Below are positions 22,686-35,325 of a stretch of DNA of 64,000 bases, piece after piece. The translations under genes were made by a program, and so were the position numbers. Location of the stretch: assembly GCA_003339415.1 (NCBI GenBank), contig PDHQ01000134.1, positions 24,948 to 88,947 of the forward strand. Direction: 5' to 3'. A model generated the notes under the pieces. That model worked only from the letters and a program-made list of their open reading frames with translations, had not been told where the DNA came from and made no database searches. The DNA comes from Ophiocordyceps camponoti-saundersi (nom. inval.) (Eukaryota; Ascomycota; Sordariomycetes; Hypocreales; Ophiocordycipitaceae). Each line of letters begins with the position of its first letter. The first letter of the stretch is position 1.

Positions 22686-23199
22686 AAGGCAGTGCCCGGT
22701 GAGGCTTCAGGAGCGAAAAGGGTCGATCGACGTTAATCGTTTCCATGCCTGCGTCTCTCAAGCGAATGAGTTCTTTCAGAAAGATTGTGTGATGATGAAG
22801 CGTCTCGAAGAGGATGAGCAGCGGTTTTTTCCCCTTTTTTTCCCCACACTTTCATGGATAATAGGATAAAGAATGACAGCCTTATAATAAAGACTGAAGT
22901 TAAAAGAAGAAATGATAGAGAGGAGGTGAAGTTGGGTGATAACAGTCCTTTTGACCTCACCCTCTTCTTGGAGGCTCATCGATGGCGTGATTGCCGCTAG
23001 TCCCAACTGAGCACCCATCGCCCCACAGGCCAAGTCGGGTGAATTGTCACGTGATGTGATGGACTGGAAGCTCGAGCATCGAGCGCGTCGCGTCTCCTCG
23101 CGCACCCGCCGTCAGCAGCTGCATACAGAAATACGACTCTGTGCTCCACACAAGCAGGCCTTACCCCCCCGTTTTCCTAACAAGGAAAAAAGATTTCTA
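22686..23199. other. Intergenic between cysteine dioxygenase and the SNF2 gene
   Basis: No gene is supported. It holds the 3' end of the dioxygenase gene and the promoter of the helicase gene. In-frame ATGs upstream of 23200 (for example 23059) would extend the helicase with Arg-rich sequence of no obvious content. Confidence 0.5.
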
Positions 23200-26100
23200 A
23201 TGCCTCGTGCGAGGAAGCACGCCCTGGGTGACGTCGACCTCACGCAGGGTGACTCCGCCCGCGCAAAACGGCCCGCCCTTGCAGAAGCTACCTCTGTCTC
23301 AGCCGAGCTCCCTTCGCAAGCCGGCACCCAGGAGCTTGACCCAATTGATCTGACACAGGACCCTGAGCCGTTGACGGAGCTTTACGGTCAATTTGGTACG
23401 CGCCTCGAGGTGACGTCTAACCTTGGCCGACCCCGAGGCTGACCACAGCTCAGACGGCAAGATTGTCGGTGTCCGATACTACAATGGATACGCGTCACCG
23501 GGAGAGACTGTTCTCTGTTGCAGAGAGCCTGAGAATGAGGTGTGTTCCCAACGAGCTTCTCCTCAATCTCAATAACTGACGTCTACTAGTACGATAGCAA
23601 CGCCATCCGAGTAGACAATGTATTGCATCAGCAAATCGGCCACTTGCCTCGCAAAGTGGTCGAAAAGATTGCTCCATTAATGGTATTGCCCGTTTCCGCG
23701 TACATACACCCCTTCAGCCTGATGATGGCCCGGTTAACCTCCCTGCAGGATACAGGCGACATCACCTTGGAGGCGCAATTGTCGGGTGAGAAGGGCATGT
23801 TTGACTGCCCTGTACTACTGTCCTTTTTCGGACCCAGCGACCCGATCGAGCGTGCGAGAGTCGAACAAGAGCTCAAGGCCACTAAGCTCGTCAAGGCGAC
23901 CCAATTGAAACAAACCAAGAAGGCGGCTGAAGCTTTACGAGCGGCTACGGGACTCAAGGCCGGCGCGGCCACGTACGGCATCGGCACCGATGCCGCTGAT
24001 TTGGCGCAGGCCAAAGTTTCGCTCGAGGAACTCATCAAGATAAGTGATGCGACCGAGTTTAGTAGGGAAGGCGATGCCATCAAGACGCTAGCTATCGATG
24101 AGGCGTACTTGGCGGCCATGCCCCGGGCTGAGCAGCCGCCGCAGCTAGCTTCGACACTCTTGCCCTATCAACTTCAGGTGAGCTTTGCTGCAAATGCCTC
24201 CTGGTGCCAATAACTACTAACTGTTCCGCAGGGTCTGGCCTGGATGACCTCCAAGGAACACCCAGTGGCGCCGCAGAAGGACGCAGATAGGCCGGTTCAG
24301 CTTTGGGTGCAAGACAAGAAGGGCACGTACTGCAATCTCGCCTCGGGCTTCGTCAGCAAGCATGTGCCGGAGCTATGCTCGGGAGGAATACTCGCCGACG
24401 ACATGGGATTGGGCAAGACTCTCCAGATCATCAGCCTGATTCTTGTGGGTGGGCCCGGACCGACCCTGATCATTGCGCCCGTCAGCGTCATGAGCAACTG
24501 GAAGCAGCAAATTGCACGTCATGTCAAGCCAGACCAGGCCCCGAGCGTCTTGATTTATCACGGAGACAAGAAGACGACGGTCAAGGAGTTGATGAAGTAC
24601 GATGTCGTCATTGCCAGCTACGGAAGGCTCGCAAGGGAAATCGACAAGGATAACAGAACACTGCTAGACAAGTCGGCCAAGTGGCGGCGTGTCGTCTTGG
24701 ACGAGGGCCACACCATTCGAAACGCCCGAACAAAGGTGGCATTGGCCGCTTGCGAGCTTCAGGCGGTATCTCGTTGGGTTCTCACCGGGACGCCCATGTT
24801 AGTCTTCTTGCTTCCCCTGATCTAAACAGACGGCTGACGAGGCCTCCAGCATCAACTCGGTCAAAGACTTGCACTCGCTTGTCAAGTTCCTCCATCTGAC
24901 GGGAGGTATCGAGCAGGCGGAAATATTCAACACAATCGTCACTCGCCAGCTGGCTGCGGGAGAACGTGGTGGCGAAGCCATCCTTCAGGCCCTCATTCAG
25001 GACCTCTGCCTCCGACGTAGGAAAGACATGAAGTTCGTGGACCTCAAGCTGCCGGAGAAAAGGGAATTCCTGCATCGCATCACATTTCATCCGTCTGAGA
25101 AGGTGAAATACGACGCTCTGCTGTATGTCTACTTGGTGTCCAGCTGTACGTACGTGGCCGATTTGCTGACCATTCGATAGGTCCGAGGCTCGGGGCGCGT
25201 TGGAAGAGTACCAGAAGCGATCTGCTGCCGGGCAAAAGGGTCGGTTTCAGAACGTTCTCGAGCGTCTTCTCCGCCTTCGACAGACGTACGTGCGGCCGCC
25301 CCATACCGATATCGTGGCTGACCTCGTCCAGATGCAATCATTGGACTCTTTGCAGGGAGAGAATCGACGATCTCATGAAGCTGCTCGAAGACGAAAAGGT
25401 GGTGGTCTTGAACGACAAGAACCGGGCATTGCTGCAGGAAGCCCTCCGGCTGTTTGTTGAGAGCCAAGACGACTGCGCCATCTGCTACGAGGCTCCGACG
25501 GTGCCGGTCATTACGAATTGCAAACACGTCTTCTGCCGGGGCTGCATCACCAAGGCCATTCAGATCCAGCACAAATGCCCCATGTGCCGCAATTCGCTGG
25601 ACGAGGACTGTTTACTTGAGCCGGCGGTAGAGGGCGCGTCCGACGACAACTTTGACATTGACACGCAGAGCTCCAAGACGGAATCGCTTTTGAAGATTGT
25701 GCAGGCGACGCTTCAGAAGCCAAATTCGAAAGTGGTCATCTTCTCGCAGTGGACCTCATTCCTGAACATTGTACAGAACCAGTTGGTGCAGGCAGGGCTC
25801 AAGTTTTGCCGCATAGACGGCGGCATGAAGGCAGAGAAGAGAGACATGGCGATTGAGGCGCTTGACAACGACGAGGACACGCGCATCATGCTCGCCAGCC
25901 TGGCGGTTTGCAGCGTCGGTCTCAATTTGGTGGCCGCTGACACGGTGATTTTATCGGATAGCTGTGAGAGTGACCGGTCCCTTGAGGCAGTGAGCCTGAT
26001 TCGGGCAATCTTGCTGACCAGTTTCTCTGCTAGGGTGGGCGCCGGCCATCGAGGATCAGGCCGTCGACCGTGTCCATCGGTTGGGCCAGACGCGCGAGAC

Positions 26101-26254
26101 GACGGTCTGGCGACTCGTGATGGAGAACAGCGTGGAGGAGCGGGTTCTGACGATTCAGTCTGAGAAGCGTGAGCTTGTCGGTAAGGCGTTCTGCGAGAAG
26201 GCGAAGAAGGGGGATAAGGCGAGGGACTTGGATGTGTCGAGGATGCTTGCTTAG
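23200..26254 (+). CDS. HIRAN-SNF2-RING protein (Rad5/HLTF type)
   Basis: A DNA-dependent ATPase with a built-in ubiquitin ligase domain, the architecture of yeast Rad5 and human HLTF, which act at stalled replication forks. Nine exons: 23200-23395, 23454-23539, 23590-23682, 23749-24177, 24232-24797, 24850-25122, 25181-25285, 25332-25963, 26034-26254; 866 residues. A HIRAN domain (about 66-160, GVRYYNGYASPGE and DSNAIRVDN) binds DNA ends in the family. SNF2 motifs: DDMGLGKT near 323, DEGH near 425, LTGTP; after the RING come FSQW, GLNL and VHRLGQT. A C3HC4 RING (CAICYE to CPMCR, about 629-667) sits between the two helicase halves. It is shorter than yeast Rad5 (1169 residues), so it may be a second HIRAN paralogue rather than the Rad5 orthologue. 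Confidence 0.9.
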
Positions 26255-26639
26255 ACATATACATGCATACATGGACGGGGCTTATAGCTATTGGTGTTTG
26301 TACAGATATGTAGATACACGCACACGGACGATATAGAGGGAGAAGATGGCTTGCATGCAGAATAATTAATAGGCTTGAGCTCGAGGCTGTGGGTTAATTT
26401 AATCCGGTTTGTCAAGGGGGTTGGCTATGAGTTAGTAGCTGGATTGAACTCGTGGGTTGGCTTCATGGGAGCAACTCAAGGTGTGCACCTCGGTGAAGTG
26501 GGTAGGTGTGCAGGTAAGCAATGATTATGTAAGACGGGGGTGGGATAGTGGGGTTCGAGATTTTTCCCCAGAGCCTCAGCGATAGACAGCTGATAACTCG
26601 ATAAGAAGCTCGACGACAAAGTCCTCTTCACCACCAGGA
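26255..26639. other. Intergenic between SNF2 and TYW1 genes
   Basis: No gene is seen. It contains the 3' end of the SNF2 gene and the TYW1 promoter. Confidence 0.5.
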
Positions 26640-28901
26640 ATGGATGCCTTGGGCATCGCAATAGATGGTATGATGATCCTCCGCGTCGTTGCTTCCTTTC
26701 GGCCGAGCTGATTGGGTGTTCAAACAGAAGCCGTCGATCTCTGGCACGCCCATCGAACGTCGCTCATCCTCTGCGCTGTTGCCGTGCTGGTGGCGATACG
26801 ACTGTTCTTGCGCGACAACAAGGACGTGCTCGTTGCGCTTCCTGGCATCGTCAATCGCGATGGCGAAGCCAGAAGGCCTGAGAAGACGTCTTCGCGTGGG
26901 CCGCGCAGGATCAAGGGCGGCGTCGTGAGAAAAGCGGCGCAGAAGCGCGAGCAACCTGTTGTCCCTCAGGTGATGGCGCCTATCAAGCTCATGGTCTTCT
27001 TCTCGTCCGTGACGGACACGACGAGCAAGTTGGCCCGCGATTATAGAAACCACCTGGCCGCAGCTACAGAAAAGTTGGCGCTAGAGACAGGCCGGCCGTT
27101 TCTGACGCCTGAGATGCACGACCTGGCCGAGATCGACCTTGACGACTTCTTCGTTGCGCCACCGACGTCTCCGGCCGAAGCTAGCCTGTTCTACCTCTTC
27201 CTCCTACCCAGCTACAATGTTGATAGCATCAACGATACTCTCTTGCAACATCTGCGCGAGACGCATCACGACTTTCGCATCGACACGGAGCCCCTTGCAT
27301 CGCTGCTGGGATACTCTGTCTTCGGCTACGGCGACAGGGAGGGCTGGCCGGACGAGGCACGGGGCTTTTGCTTCCAGGCCATCGAGCTGGACAAGTGCAT
27401 GTCCAAGCTGACGGGCCGGAAGCGCGCGTATCCCGTCGGCATGGGCGACATAAAGGGTGATTACGTTGAGCGGTTCGCTGAATGGGCCACTGGCGTCAGG
27501 GATGTCGTCGCTCACGTTGCCCGGACGGGACACCTTGGTCTAGGTGTTCGCGGCAGCGGTGACGCCGCCGAGAGCGACGAGGACGAGGACGAGGAGACGT
27601 CCGGCCAGGCAGAGCAGCTAGGCGATGTCGAGGATCTGGGCAGGGTACTCCCCACAAACAAGACCAAGCCGCCGCTGGCCGTCGACTTCACCACGTACGG
27701 CCAGCAAGTCAAGGAGATGGTCCCTCGAGACTCGCCCACGTACGCCGCCCTGACGAAGCAAGGTTACTCCATCGTCGGCTCGCACTCGGGCGTCAAGATC
27801 TGCCGATGGACCAAGTCCGCGCTGCGCGGCCGCGGCAGCTGCTACAAGTACTCGCTCTACGGCATCAATTCCCACCAGTGCATGGAGACGACGCCGTCGC
27901 TGTCGTGCTCCAACAAATGCGTCTTCTGCTGGCGCCACGGCACCAACCCGGTCGGCACCACCTGGCGCTGGGTCGTCGATCCGCCCGACCTGATCCTTCG
28001 GGGCGTCAAGGAGGGTCACTACGGCAAGATCCGGATGATGCGCGGCGTGCCTGGCGTGCGCGCCGAGCGATACGCCGAGGCGCTGCGTATCCGCCACTGC
28101 GCCCTTTCGCTCGTGGGTGAGCCCATCTTCTACCCGCACATCAACGAGTTCCTGGCCCTGCTTCACGCCGAGCGCATCTCTTCCTTTCTCGTCTGCAACG
28201 CACAGCATCCGGATCAGCTCGCTGCCCTCAAGGCGGTGACGCAGCTGTACGTTTCCATCGACGCCTCCAATCGCGAATCCCTGCGCAAGATCGACAGGCC
28301 CCTTCACCGCGACTTCTGGGAGCGTTTCCAGCGCTGTCTCGACATCCTGCGCGAGAAGCGCTTCCGCCACCGCACCGTCTTCCGCCTCACCCTCGTCAAG
28401 GGCTTCAACGTCGACGACGAGGTAGAGGGTTACGCCCGTCTGGTTGAGCGCGGCCTCCCCTGCTTCGTCGAGATCAAGGGCGTAACCTACTGCGGCACCT
28501 CGACGTCCGCCAACGCCGGCATCTCCATGTCCAACGTGCCCTTCTACTGGGAGGTATGCGACTTCGTGCGCGCACTTGACAAGCGCCTCGCGCAGCTTGG
28601 TCTGGCGTACGGAATCGCGGCCGAGCATGCTCATAGTTGCTGCGTCCTTCTCGCTAACGAGCGCTTCCGCGTCGACGGCGTCTGGCGCACGCACATCGAC
28701 TACGATCGCTTCTTTCACCTGCTTGAGGAGAGGGGTCCTGATGGCGATTGGACCCCTGAGGATTACATGGGTGCGCCTACGCCTGAGTGGGCGCTGTGGG
28801 GGAACGGTGGCTTTGATCCTCGTGATGAGAGGGTCGATCGTAAGGGTCGGAAGATGGAAGTTGCTGTTGTTCGTGAGCGGCCGTCGAGCGAGATCCAATA
28901 G
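26640..28901 (+). CDS. TYW1: TYW1: S-adenosylmethionine-dependent tRNA 4-demethylwyosine synthase
   Basis: The enzyme builds the tricyclic core of wybutosine at position 37 of tRNA-Phe, using pyruvate carbons, a radical-SAM cluster and a flavodoxin-like FMN domain. Two exons give 733 residues: a tiny first exon, 26640-26667 (MDALGIAID plus one base), and 26728-28901. The 60-bp intron (GTATGA, CTGAT, CAG) is needed because an in-frame TGA lies just before the long ORF and that ORF has no early ATG. One hydrophobic segment (LILCAVAVLVAIRLFL) near residue 20 predicts an ER membrane anchor. The flavodoxin-like domain spans about 85-275, then an acidic linker, then the radical-SAM core with Cys-x3-Cys-x2-Cys (CSNKCVFCWRH, near 402) and SLVGEP. 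Length and order fit fungal TYW1. Confidence 0.95.
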
Positions 28902-29401
28902 CGAAACACGAGTGACGTGAACGACGTCCTTTCTTCAAGACACGACTCGGCCTCGTTCAATCGGAAGCATTCAGAAGAATTGAGAATCATGAAAGCAGAG
29001 ATTGCATTTTCAGCGCTGAACAAGTTGATCTACCTACATACGTGTGATGATGATGGTACATGAACAAAGGCAGGCTATGTCGCTTCGCTATTGTTCAAGA
29101 GTTTCCGGGTTCAGATGTCCGTCCTCTGTGGACGACACCTCCAAGTATGGAAAAGACGCCTAAAGATCCCTTGACAACGCATCAATTTTGCACCGGACGG
29201 TCAGAAGTGATCCTTGAGTTCTCCTCATGGTTCCAGTACAACTCTTCAGTCACCCTGATCGGCCGTTAAGTGATTCTTACCAAGCTCCGAAAAGTCATGG
29301 AGCTTTTTTTTTCTGACTGTGGACAACGGGCGCCCTTTTTTTTCATGGATGTCTTTGATTTGCGCAGTCGAGGGGTTTGGGATTGGTTCACCGCACCCGT
29401 G
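28902..29401. other. Intergenic between convergent TYW1 and TOM20
   Basis: No gene is seen; it holds the 3' ends of both genes. Short T runs occur near 29300-29345. Confidence 0.5.
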
Positions 29402-30174
29402 TTAGTCGAGGCCGACGCTTGGCATGTCTGCAAGATCGAAGCCATGACCGGCCGATCTAGGGCGGATGTCTAGAGTTTTATCGTATGCGATCATGTCTGC
29501 CAGAATGTCCAGTATAGGCTACTTGTTTATCAGCAAGAGATGCTCCAAAGATGGAAGAAGGAGAAGGGGGGAGAGCCAACCTTGGGGACGGTATTATCGT
29601 AGATCTTGACGAGCTCGCCGGGAGCGGGATAGACCTTGAGACCCTTGTAAAAGGCCAACGCAGCGTCCATAGCACCAGCAGCTTTTTTTTTTGGCAGAGC
29701 GTTAGGATGAAACGATTGGCAAAAGAGACAGGGGGGGGAGTAAGCATACGATCCGCGCTTAGCATCTCTCCGGCGCCGACTTGATCATTGAAAAACGTCT
29801 CGCGCTCCTCGACGCCGGTGGGAAAGCCCTCCTCCTTGGCAGCGTCGACTTTTGCCTTGATGGCTTCCCGACGAAGTCGCGTCGACGCCTCAGCTTCTTC
29901 CCGTTCGGCACGAGCCTGACGCCGCTCGTTTCTTCGAAGGTCGCGACGGAACTCGGCGTGGGAACGACGTTGGTTGTCGAAGTATACAGCGTATGCTGAG
30001 AAACGGATATGTGTACGGTCAGTTAACTTGGTCAATGATCGAGATTTTAGGGGGGGAAGGAGAATGTTCTGGTTTGCTCTTTGAGGAGGTGGAGGGTGAT
30101 GGGAGGATTTTACCCAGTATAGCTGCAGCGAAAGATACGGCTGAGGCGGTGATGATTGTTGATGTCTGTACCAT
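29402..30174 (-). CDS. TOM20: Mitochondrial import receptor subunit TOM20
   Basis: An outer-membrane receptor that recognises mitochondrial presequences. Four exons: 30174-30114, 29995-29750, 29681-29581 and 29518-29402; 174 residues, the usual fungal length. The N-terminal anchor ([16 protein letters not shown]) is split by the first intron, and joining the exons restores [12 protein letters not shown] charged, Glu/Arg-rich segment follows, then the receptor domain with [27 protein letters not shown] and [19 protein letters not shown]. The tail ends MPSVGLD, similar to other fungal Tom20 proteins. The third intron uses a weak donor, GTTGGC, and acceptor TAG; using the AAG four bases earlier would put a stop in frame. 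It diverges from EXO84. Confidence 0.93.
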
Positions 30175-30664
30175 TCTGGCGGCCTCGAAGGAAATGCAGG
30201 AATGGTGCGATGACTTGTGGTGTTGCGTCGCTTTCGTTGACGCCAGCAGAAGAAGTGGTGGGTGATAGAAGCCTTTCAGTAGAGGTGGGCACAGAGGAGA
30301 AGAGAAGAATCAGGGGCTTCGATTGAAGAGAAGTCACGAGCCGGTCTCGTCGTCGCAGAAGGTGAGAGAGGCGCTGAGTCTAGGAAGGCGGGTTTTTTTC
30401 TTCCTCTTTCAATGCTCGAACATCGTCGAATTAAGAGATGCTTTGCTCTTGGCTCGAAGTAGCAAGAAAAAAAAATCATGCTTACCCGGGAGCGTTTACC
30501 ACGTGGGGGGGGAATTGACAGGCGGCTGAACATCGGTAGGTAGGCACCTATCTCTTAAACAGAACGTCGTCAATGGCGTCTTCATCTCTGCCTCGATAAG
30601 CTGTGACTGTGAGAGACGGAGAAAACGAGTGCCGATAACGACAGCAAACCGAAAGGAAACGAAA
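30175..30664. promoter_or_regulatory. Divergent TOM20/EXO84 promoter region
   Basis: About 490 bp separate the two start codons, so the promoters must overlap or abut. Several short homopolymer runs and a CACGTG E-box (about 30500) are visible. No gene is present. Confidence 0.5.
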
Positions 30665-32877
30665 ATGTCAGACGAGCGCAGCAAAATCTCACTACGAAGC
30701 GGACCTAAGAGAAAAGGTCGGCCGACGATCAGCGCCCCGAGACAGATTTCGAGCCCCCTCTCTCAGGATGGCGGCGGCCTCAAGCCCGGCGAGTCAGCGC
30801 CTCGGGCTCGGTTACGACCGGCGCCCATGGCTGGCGGCAAGGTAAGAGGGATCGAAGTTACGGAATGGACGAAAAAAAAGCAATGGCTCAGGTTGATGCT
30901 TCGTCGTAGACTTCCAACTTGGTCAAGCAGCGATACTCGACTCGATTCAACAACCCTCCAGCTGGCTTGGATACGGGCATGCCACCGCCGATGCCGGCCC
31001 TACCTTCTAACATGGATCGTCGCGGGGGTATGTCGACGACGATGACGGCACCACGAATTGGCGCGGCTCCCGTGGTCGACATCAAGGCGTTGCGGGATCC
31101 GAAGCTGGTCCCGGATCAGTTCGTGTCGACGGTGCTGGGCGAGGCGACCGAGGACCAGATTTACGACTTTGAAGAGTCGCTGCGAAAAATTAAGAGCAGG
31201 GCTACCGGTGACCTGCAGCACAGCCTGATGCAGAATCGCAGCCAGTTCATCAAGATTAGCAAGGAGGCCGACAAGCTCAAAGGGGAGATGCGCGCCCTGC
31301 GCAACCTCATGGCCGACCTCAAGGCCAATACAGATGCTCTCCGGGCGGCCTCTAGTAAAGGCGACGAGCCTTCTTCTGGCAGCTTTTCCGTCGGCCTCAG
31401 CAAGCGCGATAAACGCAGCTCCGTCGCCGACCGCAGCGCCCTCTGGAACTCGCAGATGCAGGCCCTCTACAAAAACGTCGAGGGCTCGCAAAAGTTCTTG
31501 CCAAACGCGGCCGGGCGCCATGTGGTGCAGAACGCCGGACCCTGGGTCGAACTTGACAATGCGACGTACAAGTCGCGGCGGGCGATGCAAATCTTTCTGC
31601 TCAATGACCACATCCTCATTGCGTCGCGCAAGAAGCGCAAGGCCGACGCGGACGCGCGCGGCGGCGGCGGGCCCGTCGTCAAGCTCGTGGCTGACCGCTG
31701 CTGGCCGTTGCTGGACGTCGAGGTGGTGGACCTGCCGGGCAACACCGAGCCGTCGTCGTCATCGTTGATGTCACCGACGAGCGGTGGCCGAAACAAGCTG
31801 GCAGACGCTATAATGTTGCGCGGCGGCGGCCACGAGTCCTTCATCTACCGGACGGAAAAGCCGCAGGACCCGGAGAAGCGGACGCTGCTGCTCAACGTGC
31901 GCAAGGCGGTCGAGCAGCTGCGCAAGGGCCTGCAGTCGGAAATGGAGGCCAACAATAAGGCGCGCGAGACCATCAACTACTTTGCTTCGCGCGACCCCGG
32001 CCTGCTACAGAAGACGGAACTTCTGGAGACACTGTCGGACATCAAGGACATGATGGTCGAGGTGGACGGCAAGCAGCAGAACCTGCGGTGGGTCGAGGGT
32101 CAGATGGACGAGCTGGACATTGACATTGCGCTGCAGCGCTTCGAGCCGGCCGTGGCACTGGTGGAAAAACTCAGGGGCCTAGCCCGGAGTCTGCGAAGTA
32201 ACTACGTGGCGCGCGACTTTGTCAACTTTAAGGTGGACGAGAGAGGAGCCCGGTTGGCAGGCGTCATCCTCCGCGAGTTGGAGACGACGCATAGCGAGCA
32301 GGGCAAGACGAAGCGCAACGTCGGCTGGCTGACGAAGCTGGGGTTCGAGGACCGCGCGCGAGAAGCCTACCTCGCGGCCCGCAGCGACATTATCCGCAAG
32401 AGAGCCAGGTGAGAATGGGTGAAGTGTCGATTTCATTTTGGGGGATGTGACGCTGACGAGAGCCAACAAAAAAACAACAGGCAGTGCGTGTTCAAGGGGG
32501 ACCTCCACCTCTACATCTGGCAGCTCTCGTTTGTCTACTTCACCATCATCCATAACACGGTGCAGTGTTTCCAGGCTTGTTTCCCGCCACCCATGATGAG
32601 CGCCTGCGTCCGATGGGCCAAGGAGGAGGTCGACGCTTTCAACGCCATCCTGGCGCGGCAGCTCAGCAGCACGGAAAGGGGAGGCCCCGTCTGGACGCAG
32701 TGTCTGGAGGGGGCGAGGGAGCACGGAAAGAAGCTGTCGCAGGTCGGGCTCGACTTTGAGGGGCTCGTCGGACGGGGAGTGGATGGCGAAGGAGAAGGAG
32801 CAGGTGGTGGTGGTAATAGTGGTGGAGGAGGCGAGGTTGTGACCTCTCCTGTTGGACTGGGGCTCGCCGCGTCGTGA
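30665..32877 (+). CDS. EXO84: Exocyst complex component EXO84
   Basis: A subunit of the exocyst, the eight-protein tether that docks secretory vesicles at growth sites. Three exons: 30665-30841, 30910-32408 and 32481-32877; 690 residues. The first part is basic and disordered. A Vps51/Exo84-type coiled-coil region (KALRDPKLVPDQFV, then SLMQNRSQFIKIS) spans about 110-200. A PH-like domain follows (WVELDNATYKSRRAMQIFLL, HILIASRKKRK), then the helical C-terminal domain with the final exon (LYIWQLSFVYFTIIHNT). The protein ends in a Gly-rich tail. Exon phases are consistent: exon 2 ends in phase 2 and AG plus G restores an Arg codon. Confidence 0.94.
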
Positions 32878-33828
32878 CATGTGGGATGATCGGGCGGCAA
32901 CGCCGAACTCAAGACGATGATATCGTCGAAGCTAGCATCGGGCATGAATTGGTTCGAGGGTGTCGGCTCGTATGCGGCTCGTCCGTACGGTGCCCTACAG
33001 GCTGCCTGGGTGGTGATGGATAGTAGGTGCTAGGTAGAGAGGCCCGATGGGTAGGAGTAAAAGCCCCGCGCACTGTGCGCAGAACTACCCTTCGTCGGCT
33101 ATGACACAGTGCCATTTCAACTGCTACTACGCAGGTGCCCCCCACCCAGCGCATTGCCGCCGTTAGCTCCGATGTCAGGTACGAAGCCGTTACACAGGAG
33201 CGCTGAGCCTCGACCACCCGAGCAAGCCCGTTTCCACAGATAGAGTGTCTCATGAGTAAGTACTTCCCAAGTACCTGATATCCGATTCCACACCACAGCT
33301 CATCAAGCTGCTTGCCCCTTCGTCCTTTTTGGGGAGAGACAGAGAGACAGCCTCATTCCATCACATCATCGGCCACCATCACCATCGCGCATCGAACACG
33401 CGGCTCTCTTGCGGACGAGGAGCAAATCTCACCTTTTCCCCTCTCTTCCTTTGCTTCGTCTTGTCCATCGTCTCCAACTCGCTCTCCTCTCCATCCCTCT
33501 GTCCCAAGCGTGGAAATCACCACTCTCTCCCCCCCCCTCCTCCTCCCTTTCTCCCTCGATCTACCTCCGTGGTCTTGTCAACTCGCGCTTCGACCTCCAC
33601 CCGACGAATCCTGCTCTTCCTTATTCATCCTCTCCTCATCTTCTTCTGCGCGCGCGCGTCGGGACCTCTTCTCTTTTTCAGTCTGCTCGATTTCCGAACT
33701 TTGGGCATCCGATTCGCCACGCTTTTTCCTCGCCTCGCTTCCCATCCTCCCATCTCCCGCTATCATCATCATCGCTGCGACAGTATCCGTTTTGTGACAG
33801 AAAGCCAAAAAAAAAAATCAGTCATAGT
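32878..33828. promoter_or_regulatory. Upstream region and pyrimidine-rich leader of the PP2A gene
   Basis: No gene is seen. From about 33310 to 33828 the plus strand is strongly pyrimidine-rich (TCTC, CCTC and TTCC runs), as often seen in leaders of highly expressed fungal genes. ORFs in it are low-complexity Ser/Pro/Leu strings. Confidence 0.55.
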
Positions 33829-35325
33829 ATGGACACCAACATGGAGGATGTCGGACGGGCGCCTGCAGAGGTTTCTCCCGTTCAGAGCGAGCCGGCGTCG
33901 ATTCCTACGCTCGATGGCTGGATCGAGAGCCTGATGAATTGCAAGCAACTCGCCGAGACTGATGTTCAGCGGCTTTGCGACAAGGTGAGTGCCTCCCTCC
34001 TTTCCCGGCCAGACTTGCTGGTTGGGCTTTTCTTCGACCTGCCTGCCTGATGGCCAAGTGGCGAGCTTATGAACCGCTCTCTATCGAGCGCGCGCGCGCC
34101 ATTTTGAGGGATTGGGCATGATTGCTGATTTGTGGCTTTTTAAACAGGCGCGCGAGGTTTTGCAGGAGGAGTCCAATGTTCAGCCTGTCGTACGTGGCCC
34201 TGTCGAGTTCTGATTTGCCCCTTGCAGTTGGGTGAATCGCTGATTGACGTGTTGTTGCGTTTGGGATAGAAATGTCCAGTGACGGTTTGCGGCGACATTC
34301 ATGGCCAGTTTCATGATTTGATGGAGCTGTTCAAGATTGGCGGACCCAACCCGGATACCAACTACCTCTTTATGGGTGCGGCGCCTCTTTCCTCTTTGTT
34401 TTCTCTGGAGGCTATCTCGTGAAGCGATGGAGGATGGTTCTCCACTGCATCGTCTGGATTCGGTGCTGACGGCTCTCCAGGCGACTACGTCGACAGAGGC
34501 TACTACTCGGTCGAGACGGTGACGCTGCTCGTCGCCCTCAAAATTCGCTACCCTCAACGCATAACGATCCTGCGAGGGAACCACGAATCGCGGCAAATCA
34601 CGCAGGTCTACGGCTTCTACGACGAGTGCCTGCGCAAGTACGGAAACGCCAACGTGTGGAAGTATTTTACCGATCTCTTCGATTACCTGCCTCTTACAGC
34701 CCTCATCGACAACCAGATCTTTTGCCTGCACGGCGGTCTGTCGCCCAGCATCGACACGCTGGATAACATTAGGGCTCTGGATCGTATCCAGGAGGTGCCT
34801 CATGAGGGACCTATGTGTGACCTCTTGTGGTCGGATCCTGACGATCGTTGCGGCTGGGGCATCTCGCCCCGCGGCGCAGGCTACACGTTTGGGCAGGATA
34901 TCTCGGAGGCGTTTAACCACAACAACGGGTTGACGCTGATTGCGCGAGCGCATCAGCTCGTCATGGAGGGTTATAACTGGTCGCAGGACCGTAACGTTGT
35001 GACGATTTTCTCGGGTATGTTGTCGTTCCCTGTATACTTCTGTGGTCGTCCACTTTGCTCACTGACCATGACAGCGCCCAATTACTGCTACAGGTGTGGT
35101 AACCAAGCGGCGATTATGGAGATTGACGAGCATCTCAAATACACTTTGTAAGGCTGAGTTGCGCGAGAATCGGGAGAGAATCTATGACTGACGGCACGAC
35201 AGCTTGCAGTTTGACCCATGCCCCAGGGCGGGCGAGCCCATGGTTTCGAGACGTGAGTTTTTTCTCTCCTATAACCTCGGCGCACAAGCTGACGCGGAAC
35301 AGGAACGCCCGACTACTTCCTCTAA
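33829..35325 (+). CDS. PPH21: Protein phosphatase 2A catalytic subunit
   Basis: A metal-dependent Ser/Thr phosphatase that works with scaffold and regulatory subunits in cell cycle and morphogenesis. Seven exons: 33829-33984, 34148-34189, 34270-34375, 34481-35014, 35075-35147, 35203-35252, 35303-35325; 327 residues. The metal-site signatures are present: GDIHGQ, GDYVDRG and RGNHES, plus [17 protein letters not shown] and SAPNYCYR. The C-terminus RRTPDYFL carries the Tyr and methylated Leu end typical of PP2A. The N-terminal helix ([14 protein letters not shown]) fits PP2A rather than Sit4/PP6 or PP4. The last coding exon has only 23 bp and would be missed by simple ORF calling. The symbol follows the yeast name. 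Confidence 0.96.

Noticed and set aside
27618..28898. 426-residue minus-strand ORF opposite TYW1
   Set aside because: The real coding strand carries the radical-SAM motifs; the reverse ORF is a composition effect.
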